DNA of 40,954 nucleotides from Acidobacteriaceae bacterium (GTDB lineage Bacteria; Acidobacteriota; Terriglobia; Acidiferrales; UBA7541): NCBI GenBank assembly GCA_030838075.1, contig JAUTXJ010000417.1, positions 1 to 40,954 of the forward strand, read 5' to 3'. Shown piece by piece: positions 1 to 7,807 of this stretch (position 1 is its first letter; each line of letters starts with the position of its first letter). The notes under the pieces were generated by a model. It saw only the letters and a program-made list of their open reading frames with translations, ran no database searches and was not told where the DNA came from. The position numbers and the translations under genes were made by a program.

Positions 1-215
1 GCAGGAAGATGGCCAGCGAAGAAGCGCAATCGCAGTACCGCCGCCGTGGAAGAGTCGTGGAATTTTGCCACGCGTGGATCAAAAGCAAGCTCGGGCTGCG
101 ACAATTTCACGTGCGCGGCTTGGGAAAGGTGCAGATGGAGATGCTGTGGGCCTGCCTCACTTACAACTTGCAGCACTGGATCCGCTTGAGGAAGCTAGAA
201 GCCGCCGCAAGCTGA
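1..215 (+). mobile_element. IS1182-type transposase, C-terminal tail (partial)
   Basis: The reading frame is open from the left edge (codons from base 3) to a stop at 213-215, so only the last ~70 residues of a transposase are visible. The segment containing VVEFCHAWIKSKLGLRQF, followed by a Gly-Leu-x-Lys-Val turn and an ACLTYNLQ-like helix, matches the C-terminal end of the DDE domain of IS1182-family transposases, where the final catalytic glutamate region lies. The ATG at base 9 is internal, not a start. The upstream catalytic Asp residues and the left inverted repeat lie outside the window, so intactness cannot be judged. The next ~187 bases (216-402) hold no gene; an IS end may lie there, but I could not identify a terminal inverted repeat without the partner end. 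Confidence 0.72.
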
Positions 216-363
216 AAAGAGCGGAAAAACAAACCCACAGAGATCGGCCAAAACGATTCACAAAGACACGCGCGCTGACTCCTTTGTTGAGAGCGCGATG
301 GGTTTCTTCACAGCTTCGTTTTTCAAGGGTGCGGTTTTTGAATTTCCCCCGGTTCTTTTGAGC

Positions 364-420
364 GCGCCGGAGAATGATTTACGGGCCGGCTTTTAACCAA
401 AGCTACATCTTCTCCGGCGC
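364..420. repeat. 11-bp perfect inverted repeat spanning the argS stop codon
   Basis: GCGCCGGAGAA at 364-374 is the exact reverse complement of TTCTCCGGCGC at 410-420, separated by 35 nt. The right arm is the last coding part of argS (Ala-Pro-Glu-Lys codons before the stop); the left arm lies just past the gene. The loop contains a GCCGGC palindrome. On the argS mRNA this would form a 3' stem-loop, but no U tract follows, so it is not a classical intrinsic terminator. It may protect the 3' end or be an accident of sequence. Confidence 0.5.
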
Positions 421-2436
421 CTCGATCCCCAACAAATCCAGCGCTCTCACCAATTGCGTTTCAACCAGTTCAGTCAGCCGTAGCAAGAAGGCGCGCTTTT
501 GTTCATCCGCTTCCGATAAAATGTGATGATGGTGATAGAACAGGTTGAAAGCCTGCGCTAATTGAAACGCGAACTTCGCCACGAAAGCCGGCTCCTGCCC
601 TTTGATTGCTGCTTCCACAGCCATGTCAAGCGATCCTGCCAGCACCACTAACTCCCACAAGCCGTTACCTTCTGGCCCAGAAAATAACGTCGCAACGGTT
701 TCCTGGGTAACTTCCATCTGCGTGGCGCCGGCTTCCGTCCCTTTGCGGCGAATCCCCCGGATGCGCACCACCGCATACTGGCAATAGGGACCGGTCTCTC
801 CTTCGAAGCTCAGCGCATCCTTAAAATCAAACGCAATAGTCGCGTTACGAGTAAATTTCAAAAGAAAAAATCGCAACGCGCCTACGGCAATCTTCTGCCC
901 GGTTTCTCTTTGCGTCTCGCGGTCCATATCGACGTGGCGCTGCTGAACTTCGCTCAATGTCGCAGCTTCCAGCTTGTCGAGCAAGTCGTCGGCTTTGACG
1001 CCGAACCCCTTGCGGCCGCTGACTTCTACGTAAGGCTTCTTTGCCTCTTCCGGTGAGAGCTCATAACCCATCTCGGCCGCGCATCGCGGCGTCAGCGCCA
1101 CAATTTCATACGCCAAATGAATGGAATGATCAGCCTCTTTGCTGTGCCCCAGCGCGCGCAAGCCTTCCTTCACTACGTCCTGCAAATAGGCTTGGCGGGA
1201 GTCGATCACGTTGTAGACCCACGTGCCAGGCGCCCCGAAAATTGGCGCTGAAGGATCACCGTTCTCGCTCGCAGTGCTCCACAAAACATGCGAGCCAGGC
1301 GCATTCGGCCACTTGACGTATAAAAAATCCTTGCCCAGCAACCCAAATTTCCATAACTGATAGGCAATATCTTTGCCTACGTATGTCACCGTCCCATTCG
1401 ATCGCACAATAATCTTGTCTTGATTATTGGCATTCTCATCCGAATCGGAGTTTGCACTCTCGTTGGCATCGGCGTCGAGACTTTCTGTCGACGCCACATC
1501 CGCTTTTTCGGCCTTGGCTTTCTCTTTTGCAGGCATGATCCAGCAACCAGCCATCTTTCCAGTCGTCGCCAGAAGAATAGCCCCCGCAGCCTTTAACTGT
1601 TCAAACGCCGCATCCCAGAAATGCAAATGCAAAATTTCGCTCTCGCGTGCCAGCAGTTCGTAGAAAATTCCCAATCGTGCCATGGTGCGCAGGTGTAGGC
1701 TTACAATCGCATTTGCGATCACCATGCCCATTTCGGCAACTTCGCCGCCACCTTCTTCAATGGCCTTCAGTGTCTCCCCGCGCAGCGCTGCCGCACGACT
1801 TTTGTCCTGCTCCAAAAACTGCGCCGCGCGTGCGTAAACATCCCAGCACAGGTAATCGAATTTTGGCTGCGCGGCCAGTTCGCGCACCTGCGCGAGATTT
1901 TTCTTCTCCATATGTACAAAACCGATGACTACGTCGGCGACCTGTACGCCCGTGTTGTCGATGTAGTTTTGCACCTGCACCTGCACCGCGCCGCCAGTGT
2001 GCCGCAGCACTCGCGCGATCGTGTCGCCTAAGACAGCATTTCGGACGTGCCCAATGTGCGCCGCCTTATTCGGATTAATGCTGGTGTGCTCCACGATTAT
2101 TTTGCCGCCACGACCAGGTGCCGTGGCCGAGCCTGCCTCGCGTTGAACGTACAGCAAAAAATTCGCGCGCTCAAAATAGGCATTCAGATATCCAGCACCC
2201 GCAACTTCAACTCTTGCGATCCCTTCAATGGGTGCGAGGCTAGATGCAATTTCTTGCGCGATCTGCCGCGGCGCCCGCTTCAGCCGTTTTGCCAGCTCAA
2301 AACTAACCGGCGAAGCAGCCTCGCCCATTTCAATTTTTGGCGGACGCTCCGTAACGATCGCGATATCCAAGCCGTACTTCTCCCGGATGTGCGCGCCTAA
2401 CGCATCGCGGAATCGCTTTGTCAGCTTCAGATACAC
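403..2436 (-). CDS. argS: Arginyl-tRNA synthetase
   Basis: Class I synthetase that charges tRNA-Arg in the cytoplasm. The N-terminal additional domain (about residues 1-100) is followed by the HIGH signature at 127-130 in the typical Asn-Pro-Asn-Lys-x-x-His-Ile-Gly-His context. The KMSK loop is degenerate, as in many ArgRS, and appears as SGRKGFGV around 473-480. The C-terminal DALR anticodon-binding domain begins near GPYCQYA. At 677 residues it is about 100 longer than the common 550-590. Part of the excess is a charged low-complexity insert (about 303-340, rich in Lys/Ala then Asp/Asn/Ser) just before the Asn-Gly-Thr-x-Thr-Tyr strand of the catalytic core. The start is GTG at 2436 with GAGGA a few bases upstream. 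It stands alone, with DUF1761 upstream on the same strand. Confidence 0.97.
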   Translation of the reverse strand: MYLKLTKRFRDALGAHIREKYGLDIAIVTERPPKIEMGEAASPVSFELAKRLKRAPRQIAQEIASSLAPIEGIARVEVAGAGYLNAYFERANFLLYVQREAGSATAPGRGGKIIVEHTSINPNKAAHIGHVRNAVLGDTIARVLRHTGGAVQVQVQNYIDNTGVQVADVVIGFVHMEKKNLAQVRELAAQPKFDYLCWDVYARAAQFLEQDKSRAAALRGETLKAIEEGGGEVAEMGMVIANAIVSLHLRTMARLGIFYELLARESEILHLHFWDAAFEQLKAAGAILLATTGKMAGCWIMPAKEKAKAEKADVASTESLDADANESANSDSDENANNQDKIIVRSNGTVTYVGKDIAYQLWKFGLLGKDFLYVKWPNAPGSHVLWSTASENGDPSAPIFGAPGTWVYNVIDSRQAYLQDVVKEGLRALGHSKEADHSIHLAYEIVALTPRCAAEMGYELSPEEAKKPYVEVSGRKGFGVKADDLLDKLEAATLSEVQQRHVDMDRETQRETGQKIAVGALRFFLLKFTRNATIAFDFKDALSFEGETGPYCQYAVVRIRGIRRKGTEAGATQMEVTQETVATLFSGPEGNGLWELVVLAGSLDMAVEAAIKGQEPAFVAKFAFQLAQAFNLFYHHHHILSEADEQKRAFLLRLTELVETQLVRALDLLGIEAPEKM

Positions 2437-2526
2437 GTTTCCTCAATCCCGTGAACAAACTTCACCATCTAGAATTAACACGGAAGAACGAAATACGGAT
2501 TTGGTGCTGTGCAATCTCGACGAAAT

Positions 2527-2940
2527 TTATGCGGCTGTTCTCCTCGTCCACGCGCCCAGAATGGCGCCCATCAAGCACAACCCAACCAACGGGTAGAACT
2601 CGTTGATTGCAAATAACTGTTTAGGCCGCATTTCATACATGTATGTGGTGTAGGTCACCGGACCTACAAATCCGATCCATATAAGTATACCCAGTGCCGC
2701 GCCCCGGGCAGCGGTGTTGGCATTTCGCCAGGCGCAAAGTTGTGCCAATACAAACGCGATAACCAGATTCAGAATAAACGAGAGGATGTATGGCGCAATG
2801 GGATTCGAACCGCCGGCCTGCTCCGGCGTAATATTTTCAAGCGCCATCCACGGTCTGCTGAATAGCACCGCGAACCACACCGCGCCCAGCAACCAATAAA
2901 CTAACGCGGCTACAAACACTGCCACATAATTCGGCCTCAT
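2527..2940 (-). CDS. DUF1761 family small membrane protein
   Basis: A 137-residue protein with four predicted membrane helices: about residues 6-28, 48-70, 78-100 and 112-132. The opening (Asn-Tyr then a hydrophobic stretch with WLLGAVWFAVLF), the Trp-Met after the first helix and the short loops fit the DUF1761 family, whose function is unknown. A very strong Shine-Dalgarno (AAGGAGGAGA) sits 3-8 nt before the ATG at 2940, the best ribosome site in this part of the window, so good translation is likely. It precedes argS on the same strand by 90 nt, but nothing links it functionally to arginine charging. It diverges from the GNAT gene at 3078. Confidence 0.8.
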   Translation of the reverse strand: MRPNYVAVFVAALVYWLLGAVWFAVLFSRPWMALENITPEQAGGSNPIAPYILSFILNLVIAFVLAQLCAWRNANTAARGAALGILIWIGFVGPVTYTTYMYEMRPKQLFAINEFYPLVGLCLMGAILGAWTRRTAA

Positions 2941-3077
2941 TTATCTCCTCCTTCAAATGGCATTAGAGCGATCCCTGAATTGGTTAGACGCGTGCCGAAG
3001 AGTCTCCTGTTTGTTGCGGGATGATGTCAAGTTTTTGAGGCGCTGTTATCCTCGTTGTATGGAAGTGCAGAGGACCC

Positions 3078-3587
3078 ATGGAGATCCGATTATTTACAGA
3101 ACAAGATGCCCAGGCGCTTTGGGATTTGCGCATGCTGGCGCTTCAGACCGATCCCTGGTCCTTCGTGGATTCGCCGGAGGAACTGCGCGCCATTTCCGTG
3201 GAAGAATTTGCTGCGCGCTTACGCGCTGACCATGCCGAAAACTTCATTGTCGGCGCGTTCGAACAGCAAACCGCCGTCGGAATGGTCGGCTGCTACCAGG
3301 AGGTGCCGCTGAAGCGCCGCCATAAAGCCTGGATATGGGGCGTCTTCGTCAATCCTTCGGCACGTGGGCGCGGAATCGCCAAATCCCTCATGCAAGCCGC
3401 CATAAAACGCGCTAAGTCCATCCCCGAACTCGAAATGCTGCTCCTCACCGTCGGGGTCGGTCAACCAGCTCCCAGAAAACTCTACGAATCCCTCGGCTTC
3501 CGTTCTTTCGGCATCGAACCCCGTGGCCTAAAAATCGGTAACGAATCCCACGACGAAGAAAACATGGTGCTCGAATTCCGCAACTAG
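3078..3587 (+). CDS. GNAT-family N-acetyltransferase
   Basis: A 169-residue single-domain acetyltransferase expected to move an acetyl group from acetyl-CoA to an amine. The family's motif A, the pyrophosphate-binding loop, is clear at VNPSARGRGIAKSLM (the R/Q-x-x-G-x-G/A signature is RGRGIA). The preceding beta strand contains Trp-Ile-Trp-Gly-Val. Motif B is represented by the NxxA-like Pro-Ala-Pro-Arg-Lys-Leu-Tyr-Glu-x-x-Gly-Phe segment near residues 130-140. The substrate cannot be read from sequence. AGAGGA lies about 4 nt before the ATG. It stands between the divergent DUF1761 gene and larC, with 109 nt to the latter including larC's own promoter, so it is probably monocistronic. Confidence 0.9.
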   Translation: MEIRLFTEQDAQALWDLRMLALQTDPWSFVDSPEELRAISVEEFAARLRADHAENFIVGAFEQQTAVGMVGCYQEVPLKRRHKAWIWGVFVNPSARGRGIAKSLMQAAIKRAKSIPELEMLLLTVGVGQPAPRKLYESLGFRSFGIEPRGLKIGNESHDEENMVLEFRN

Positions 3588-3604
3588 CGGTAAGTGGCCG
3601 AGGT

Positions 3605-3633
3605 TTGACACCTTTTAGCGCCGTCGTTACTAT
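3605..3633 (+). promoter_or_regulatory. Sigma70-type promoter for larC
   Basis: A perfect TTGACA -35 element at 3605-3610 is followed after 17 nt by TACTAT (4 of 6 to consensus) at 3628-3633. A start site near 3640 would give a leader of about 57 nt to the larC ATG. It lies immediately after the GNAT stop codon. Confidence 0.6.
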
Positions 3634-3696
3634 CAACTAGCCGCTTTCGCACTTCATTTTGACCGTGCAGGATCTTCTCGTGCGACGAAAGACCCC

Positions 3697-4881
3697 ATGA
3701 AACTTGCCTATTTTGACTGTTTTTCGGGTATCAGCGGCGACATGACGCTCGGAGCGCTTGTGGACGCTGGCTGTTCCGCGGACTTGCTGCGTGGAGAATT
3801 AAAATACCTGCAAGTTCCAGGTTGGACTTTGACCCCAGAGAAAGTTTGGAAAAATGGCATGGCCGCCACTCGCGTGCGCGTCCAAACCGAAGACCAGCAA
3901 AAACACCGATCACTCGCGACCATTCTTGAACTTTTGAACAACTCAAATCTGGCTCTGCCGGTTCGAGATCGCGCTTCGCGCATTTTTCAAAAACTTGGCG
4001 AGGCTGAAGCGCATGTTCACGACGCTCCACTCGACAAAGTGCATTTCCATGAGGTTGGCGCAGTCGATGCCATCGTGGACATCGTGGGATCGTGTATCGG
4101 CTTTCACGCGCTGGGCATTGAGCGCTTTGCCTGTTCACCGTTAAATGTGGGCGGCGGCACGGCAAAAATGGCCCACGGTGTGTTGCCAGTTCCCGCTCCG
4201 GCGACAGCTAGACTATTGCAAGGCGCGCCGACCTTCTCGAATGGTGTGCAGCGTGAGTTGGTCACCCCCACCGGCGCGGCAATCGTTGCGACATTGTGCG
4301 ACTTTTTTGGACCACAGCCGCCGATGACGGTTTCTGCCATCGGCTACGGCGCTGGAACGGCCGACCTCGAAGGACAGCCCAACGTCGTCCGCATTATGAT
4401 TGGTGACTCCACAGAACAGATGTTGTCTGCGAGCGATGAAGAAATTTCCATTATCGAAGCCAATCTGGACGACATGAACCCGCAAATTTATGGCTACGTT
4501 TTGGAGAAGGCACTCCTAGCTGGTGCGCTGGATGTGTACACTACCGCATTGCAAATGAAGAAGAACCGACCCGGTACATTGTTGACCATTTTATGCCGGC
4601 CGGAAGATACCGAAGCCCTGATGTCGCTTCTTTTCGCCGAGACTACCACCTTCGGTGTGCGTCGCCACCGGGCGCAACGCCGGGCCTTGCCAAGGGAATG
4701 GGTGAACGTTTCTACTACTTACGGATCAGTGCGCATCAAACTGTCACGTTCGAATGGTCACATTCTGCACGTCACACCAGAGTATGATGATTGCCGCAAA
4801 CTTGCCGTCGAGAAACGAGTTCCGTTGCAGCAAGTAATCAGCGAAGCCTTACGCACCTATCAAGCCAGCGGAAAGAGCTAG
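3697..4881 (+). CDS. larC: Nickel-pincer cofactor biosynthesis protein LarC (nickel insertase)
   Basis: LarC inserts nickel into the dithiocarboxylated pyridinium mononucleotide, the last step in making the nickel-pincer nucleotide used by LarA-type racemases and epimerases. The N-terminus (YFDCFSGISGDM then Leu-Gly-Ala-Leu) and the HFHEVGAVDAIVDIVG block near residues 109-124 are family signatures; the His and Glu residues there are plausible metal ligands. The C-terminal half with the EANLDDMNPQ motif corresponds to the LarC2 part. It is one uninterrupted 394-codon frame, unlike the Lactiplantibacillus gene, where a programmed frameshift joins larC1 and larC2. It starts at ATG 3697 behind its own promoter. 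larE lies 7.4 kb away on the other strand; larA and larB are not in the window. Confidence 0.93.
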   Translation: MKLAYFDCFSGISGDMTLGALVDAGCSADLLRGELKYLQVPGWTLTPEKVWKNGMAATRVRVQTEDQQKHRSLATILELLNNSNLALPVRDRASRIFQKLGEAEAHVHDAPLDKVHFHEVGAVDAIVDIVGSCIGFHALGIERFACSPLNVGGGTAKMAHGVLPVPAPATARLLQGAPTFSNGVQRELVTPTGAAIVATLCDFFGPQPPMTVSAIGYGAGTADLEGQPNVVRIMIGDSTEQMLSASDEEISIIEANLDDMNPQIYGYVLEKALLAGALDVYTTALQMKKNRPGTLLTILCRPEDTEALMSLLFAETTTFGVRRHRAQRRALPREWVNVSTTYGSVRIKLSRSNGHILHVTPEYDDCRKLAVEKRVPLQQVISEALRTYQASGKS

Positions 4882-4993
4882 CTCAATTTAAGCGTCAATC
4901 TAGTTGAAGCACCGTCCCGCAAACGGACCAGCGTAAAATACTTTTTAAGGCGTTTGTATCCGTATCCGGAACACTTAGGTCAAAATAGAGGAA

Positions 4994-6985
4994 ATGGCGT
5001 CCGAGAAACCGAAGTATTACATCACCACTCCCATCTATTACGTAAATGCGCGGCCGCACCTCGGGCACACGTACACCACTATCGCCGCGGACGCTATTGC
5101 GCGTTACAAACAGATGCGCGGGTTTGATGTGCTGTTTCTTACCGGCACCGACGAGCACGGCCAAAAAGTTGAGCGCTCCGCGAAGAACAACAATGAATCG
5201 CCGATTGATTTCGTCGATCGCGTGTCCGCCGAGTATCGCGACCTGTGGAAGGAATTGGGCCTGCGTGTCGACCGTTTCATCCGCACCACCGAAACCCGCC
5301 ACGCCCACGCCGTGCAGCACCTTTTCCGTGAGATTCAAAATAATGGCTACGTTTACAAAGGGCATTACGAGGGGAATTACTGCGTCTCCGACGAAATGTA
5401 TATCGACGACTCCACCCCGGGCGCGACTTGTCCGGAATGCGGCCGGGTGACGGAACGCGTCAAAGAAGAAAATTACTTTTTCCAGCTATCGAAATTTGAA
5501 AAACCGCTCCTGAATTATTACGAACAACATCCGGAGTTCATTCAGCCGGAAGCTCGCCGCAACGAAGTAATTTCGTTCGTGCGCGGCGGTTTGCGCGATC
5601 TGTCCATCAGCCGCACCACGCTGAAGTGGGGAATCCCCTGGCAAGGCGACGAGAAACATGTTTTCTACGTGTGGTCCGACGCACTGACCAATTACATCAC
5701 TGCCGTGGGCTACCCCATCAGAAAAGACGAATTTGCCCGCTATTGGCCCGCCGATGTGCATCTGGTCGGTAAGGAAATTATCCGTTTCCACGCGGTTTAC
5801 TGGCCTGCATTTCTCATGGCTGCGGGCTTGGATCTACCAAAAAAGATTTTCGCTCACGGCCATCTCCTGTTTCAGGACGAGAAAATGTCCAAATCGCGCG
5901 GCAACATTCAATCCGCGCAACCCATCGTCAGCGTCCTTGGTGTGGACGCCTTGCGCTACTTCCTGCTGCGTGAAATTGTTTTCGGAGCAGACGGTGGTTT
6001 CAATCGCGAGGCACTCATCGCTCGCTATAACAGCGATCTTGCCAACGGTTTGGGCAATCTTGCCAGCCGCACCGCCGCGATGATCGACCGTAGTTTTGGT
6101 GGAAAAATACCTAAGGTCTCGGAGCTTCAGCCTCAAGACCAGGAGCTCGCCAAAGTCGCGCAAGCCTCCATCGCCCAGGTCCTCGAACACTACGACAAAT
6201 TCGAATTCTCGCGCGCACTCGAATTGATCTGGTCCGTCATCGCCGCCGCCGATAAGTATCTCACCACTGAGCAACCCTGGAGCCTCGGCACCTCCGATGC
6301 TGACCAGCAACGTCGCGGAACAATTCTTTGGGTGACCGCCGAGGTTTTGCGCGTCGTAACCGCTCTGTCACATCCAGTTCTGCCGGAGAGCACCGCGAAA
6401 GTTTGGAAGCTTCTTGGACAAACCGGAAATCTGGCATCGCTGGAATTAGACAACTTGCGCTGGGGTCAACTGTCGCCCGGCATCAAGCTCGGAGAATTTC
6501 AAGCCCTATTCCCACGCGTCGAAAAAACAGAAGCAATAGAGAGGATCGAAGCCATGGAAAATCGGTCACAAAAACCGGCCGCTGGGCCGGCACCAGCCGC
6601 TCCCGCAAGTGCACCCATCGCCGCTGCTGCTCCAGCCGCGGCATCCGCAGCCACGGAAAAAATTGGCATTGAAGACTTTGCCAAAGTCGAAATGCGCGTC
6701 GGGCAGATTCAAACCGCGGAACGTATCGCTGGCGCGGACAAATTGTTGAAGCTCACTGTGGACATCGGCAACGAGGTGCGCCAAATCTGTGCCGGCATCG
6801 CGCAATTTTACGAACCCGAAAAGTTGATAGGTCGCAAAGTGGCAGTCGTTACGAATCTAGCTCCGCGCAAACTGCGCGGTGTCGAATCCAACGGCATGAT
6901 CGTCGCCGCATCCGTCGGCCCGGAGGGAAGGCCAGTCCTCGCCGGCTTCCTGGAAGATGTGGAAGTTGGAGCTCGCCTCAAGTAG
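4994..6985 (+). CDS. metG: Methionyl-tRNA synthetase with C-terminal tRNA-binding domain
   Basis: Class I synthetase that charges tRNA-Met for initiation and elongation. The HIGH motif is HLGH at residues 22-25 and the catalytic loop is KMSKS at 297-301. The zinc-knuckle region has Cys130, Cys146 and Cys149. The anticodon-binding helical domain follows to about residue 520. An Ala/Pro-rich linker (about 527-555) connects to a Trbp111/EMAP-II-like OB fold (about 557-663, starting at Ile-Glu-Asp-Phe-Ala-Lys-Val-Glu-Met-Arg-Val-Gly), which in other MetRS binds tRNA and promotes dimerisation. AGAGGA lies 2-7 nt before the ATG. larC ends 112 nt upstream and tatD begins about 12 nt downstream, so metG and tatD are probably cotranscribed. 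Confidence 0.97.
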   Translation: MASEKPKYYITTPIYYVNARPHLGHTYTTIAADAIARYKQMRGFDVLFLTGTDEHGQKVERSAKNNNESPIDFVDRVSAEYRDLWKELGLRVDRFIRTTETRHAHAVQHLFREIQNNGYVYKGHYEGNYCVSDEMYIDDSTPGATCPECGRVTERVKEENYFFQLSKFEKPLLNYYEQHPEFIQPEARRNEVISFVRGGLRDLSISRTTLKWGIPWQGDEKHVFYVWSDALTNYITAVGYPIRKDEFARYWPADVHLVGKEIIRFHAVYWPAFLMAAGLDLPKKIFAHGHLLFQDEKMSKSRGNIQSAQPIVSVLGVDALRYFLLREIVFGADGGFNREALIARYNSDLANGLGNLASRTAAMIDRSFGGKIPKVSELQPQDQELAKVAQASIAQVLEHYDKFEFSRALELIWSVIAAADKYLTTEQPWSLGTSDADQQRRGTILWVTAEVLRVVTALSHPVLPESTAKVWKLLGQTGNLASLELDNLRWGQLSPGIKLGEFQALFPRVEKTEAIERIEAMENRSQKPAAGPAPAAPASAPIAAAAPAAASAATEKIGIEDFAKVEMRVGQIQTAERIAGADKLLKLTVDIGNEVRQICAGIAQFYEPEKLIGRKVAVVTNLAPRKLRGVESNGMIVAASVGPEGRPVLAGFLEDVEVGARLK

Positions 6986-6997
6986 CATCCTTTGCGA

Positions 6998-7807
6998 ATG
7001 GAATTAGTCGACTCTCACGCCCACATAGATTTCCCTCAATTCGCGGATGATCGCGAAGCCATGTTGGATCGAGCTCGCGCCGCCGGTGTATCGGCGCTCC
7101 TAGCGATCGGCACTGGGCCGGGGCCAGAAAAGCTAGATTCCGCTCTTCCGTTTGCAGATCGATATGACTGGATATATGCCAGCATTGGGATTCATCCGCA
7201 CGAAGCAAAGCAAGCCACGCCGCAGCACCTCGAAGAACTCTCGATCCTCGCAAAACATCCCAAAGTAATCGCTTGGGGCGAAATTGGACTGGATTATTTT
7301 TACGATCACTCCCCGCGCGATGTCCAGCATCGAGTATTCCGCGACCAAATGGCTCTGGCCCGTGACGCCAAACTCCCCATCATCATCCACTGCCGCGATG
7401 CCTGGGCCGATTGTCTCGCGCTCATCGATGAGGTCTGGCGCCCCACCGGAATCGGCGGCATTCTGCATTGTTTCACCGGTACAGTTGGGGAGGTCCGCCG
7501 CGGCCTCGACGCCGGGTTCATGATCTCCTTCGCCGGCAATTCCACATATCCAAAGACCCAGCATATTCGTGACGCCGCAAAAGAAGTTCCTCTCGACCGC
7601 ATTCTGATCGAAACCGACTCTCCATTCCTAGCGCCGCAACCCTACCGCGGCAAACGCAACGAGCCCGCCTATATCGCGGAAGTAGCGCGCACGCTCGCGA
7701 ATGTGAGAAACTTGTTGCCGGAAGAATTCGCCGCCACCACCGCAGCAAATTTTAGGAGTTTCTTCCAGCTTGTCCGGCCGCCAGATTCTCCGGCCTCTAT
7801 ATCTTAA
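6998..7807 (+). CDS. tatD: TatD-family metal-dependent hydrolase (DNase)
   Basis: TIM-barrel metallohydrolase of the TatD family; characterised members are Mg-dependent 3'-5' exonucleases acting on damaged or single-stranded DNA. Metal-ligand signatures are all present: DSHAHID at the N-terminus, GEIGLDY in the first third, an IHCRD strand, HCFTG mid-protein and ETDSPFLAP near the C-terminus. I chose the ATG at 6998 because the sequence then begins MELVDSHAH, as is usual; a TTG two codons upstream (6992) would also be possible. No strong Shine-Dalgarno is seen, which fits translation continuing from metG. The metG-tatD pairing is common in bacteria. The 3' end overlaps the most upstream possible start of the polyprenyl synthase gene. 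Confidence 0.94.
   Translation: MELVDSHAHIDFPQFADDREAMLDRARAAGVSALLAIGTGPGPEKLDSALPFADRYDWIYASIGIHPHEAKQATPQHLEELSILAKHPKVIAWGEIGLDYFYDHSPRDVQHRVFRDQMALARDAKLPIIIHCRDAWADCLALIDEVWRPTGIGGILHCFTGTVGEVRRGLDAGFMISFAGNSTYPKTQHIRDAAKEVPLDRILIETDSPFLAPQPYRGKRNEPAYIAEVARTLANVRNLLPEEFAATTAANFRSFFQLVRPPDSPASIS

Noticed and set aside
65-361. 98-codon plus-strand frame across the IS tail and flank
   Set aside because: It is an alternative frame of the transposase end that continues into non-coding DNA, with no recognisable protein features.
364-420. Intrinsic terminator for argS
   Set aside because: The 11-bp inverted repeat has a 35-nt loop and no following U tract, so I list it only as a repeat.
2791-2846. 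tRNA-like T-arm text (GGTTCGAATCCC on the minus strand) flanked by TGGCGC and GCGCCA
   Set aside because: It lies inside the well-supported DUF1761 coding frame, spans only 56 nt, has no D or anticodon arm, and the T-stem bases do not pair.
3000-3076. Promoter for the GNAT gene (TTGAGG with TATGGA at 17 nt)
   Set aside because: Only 4 and 3 of 6 matches to consensus, which is too weak to annotate.
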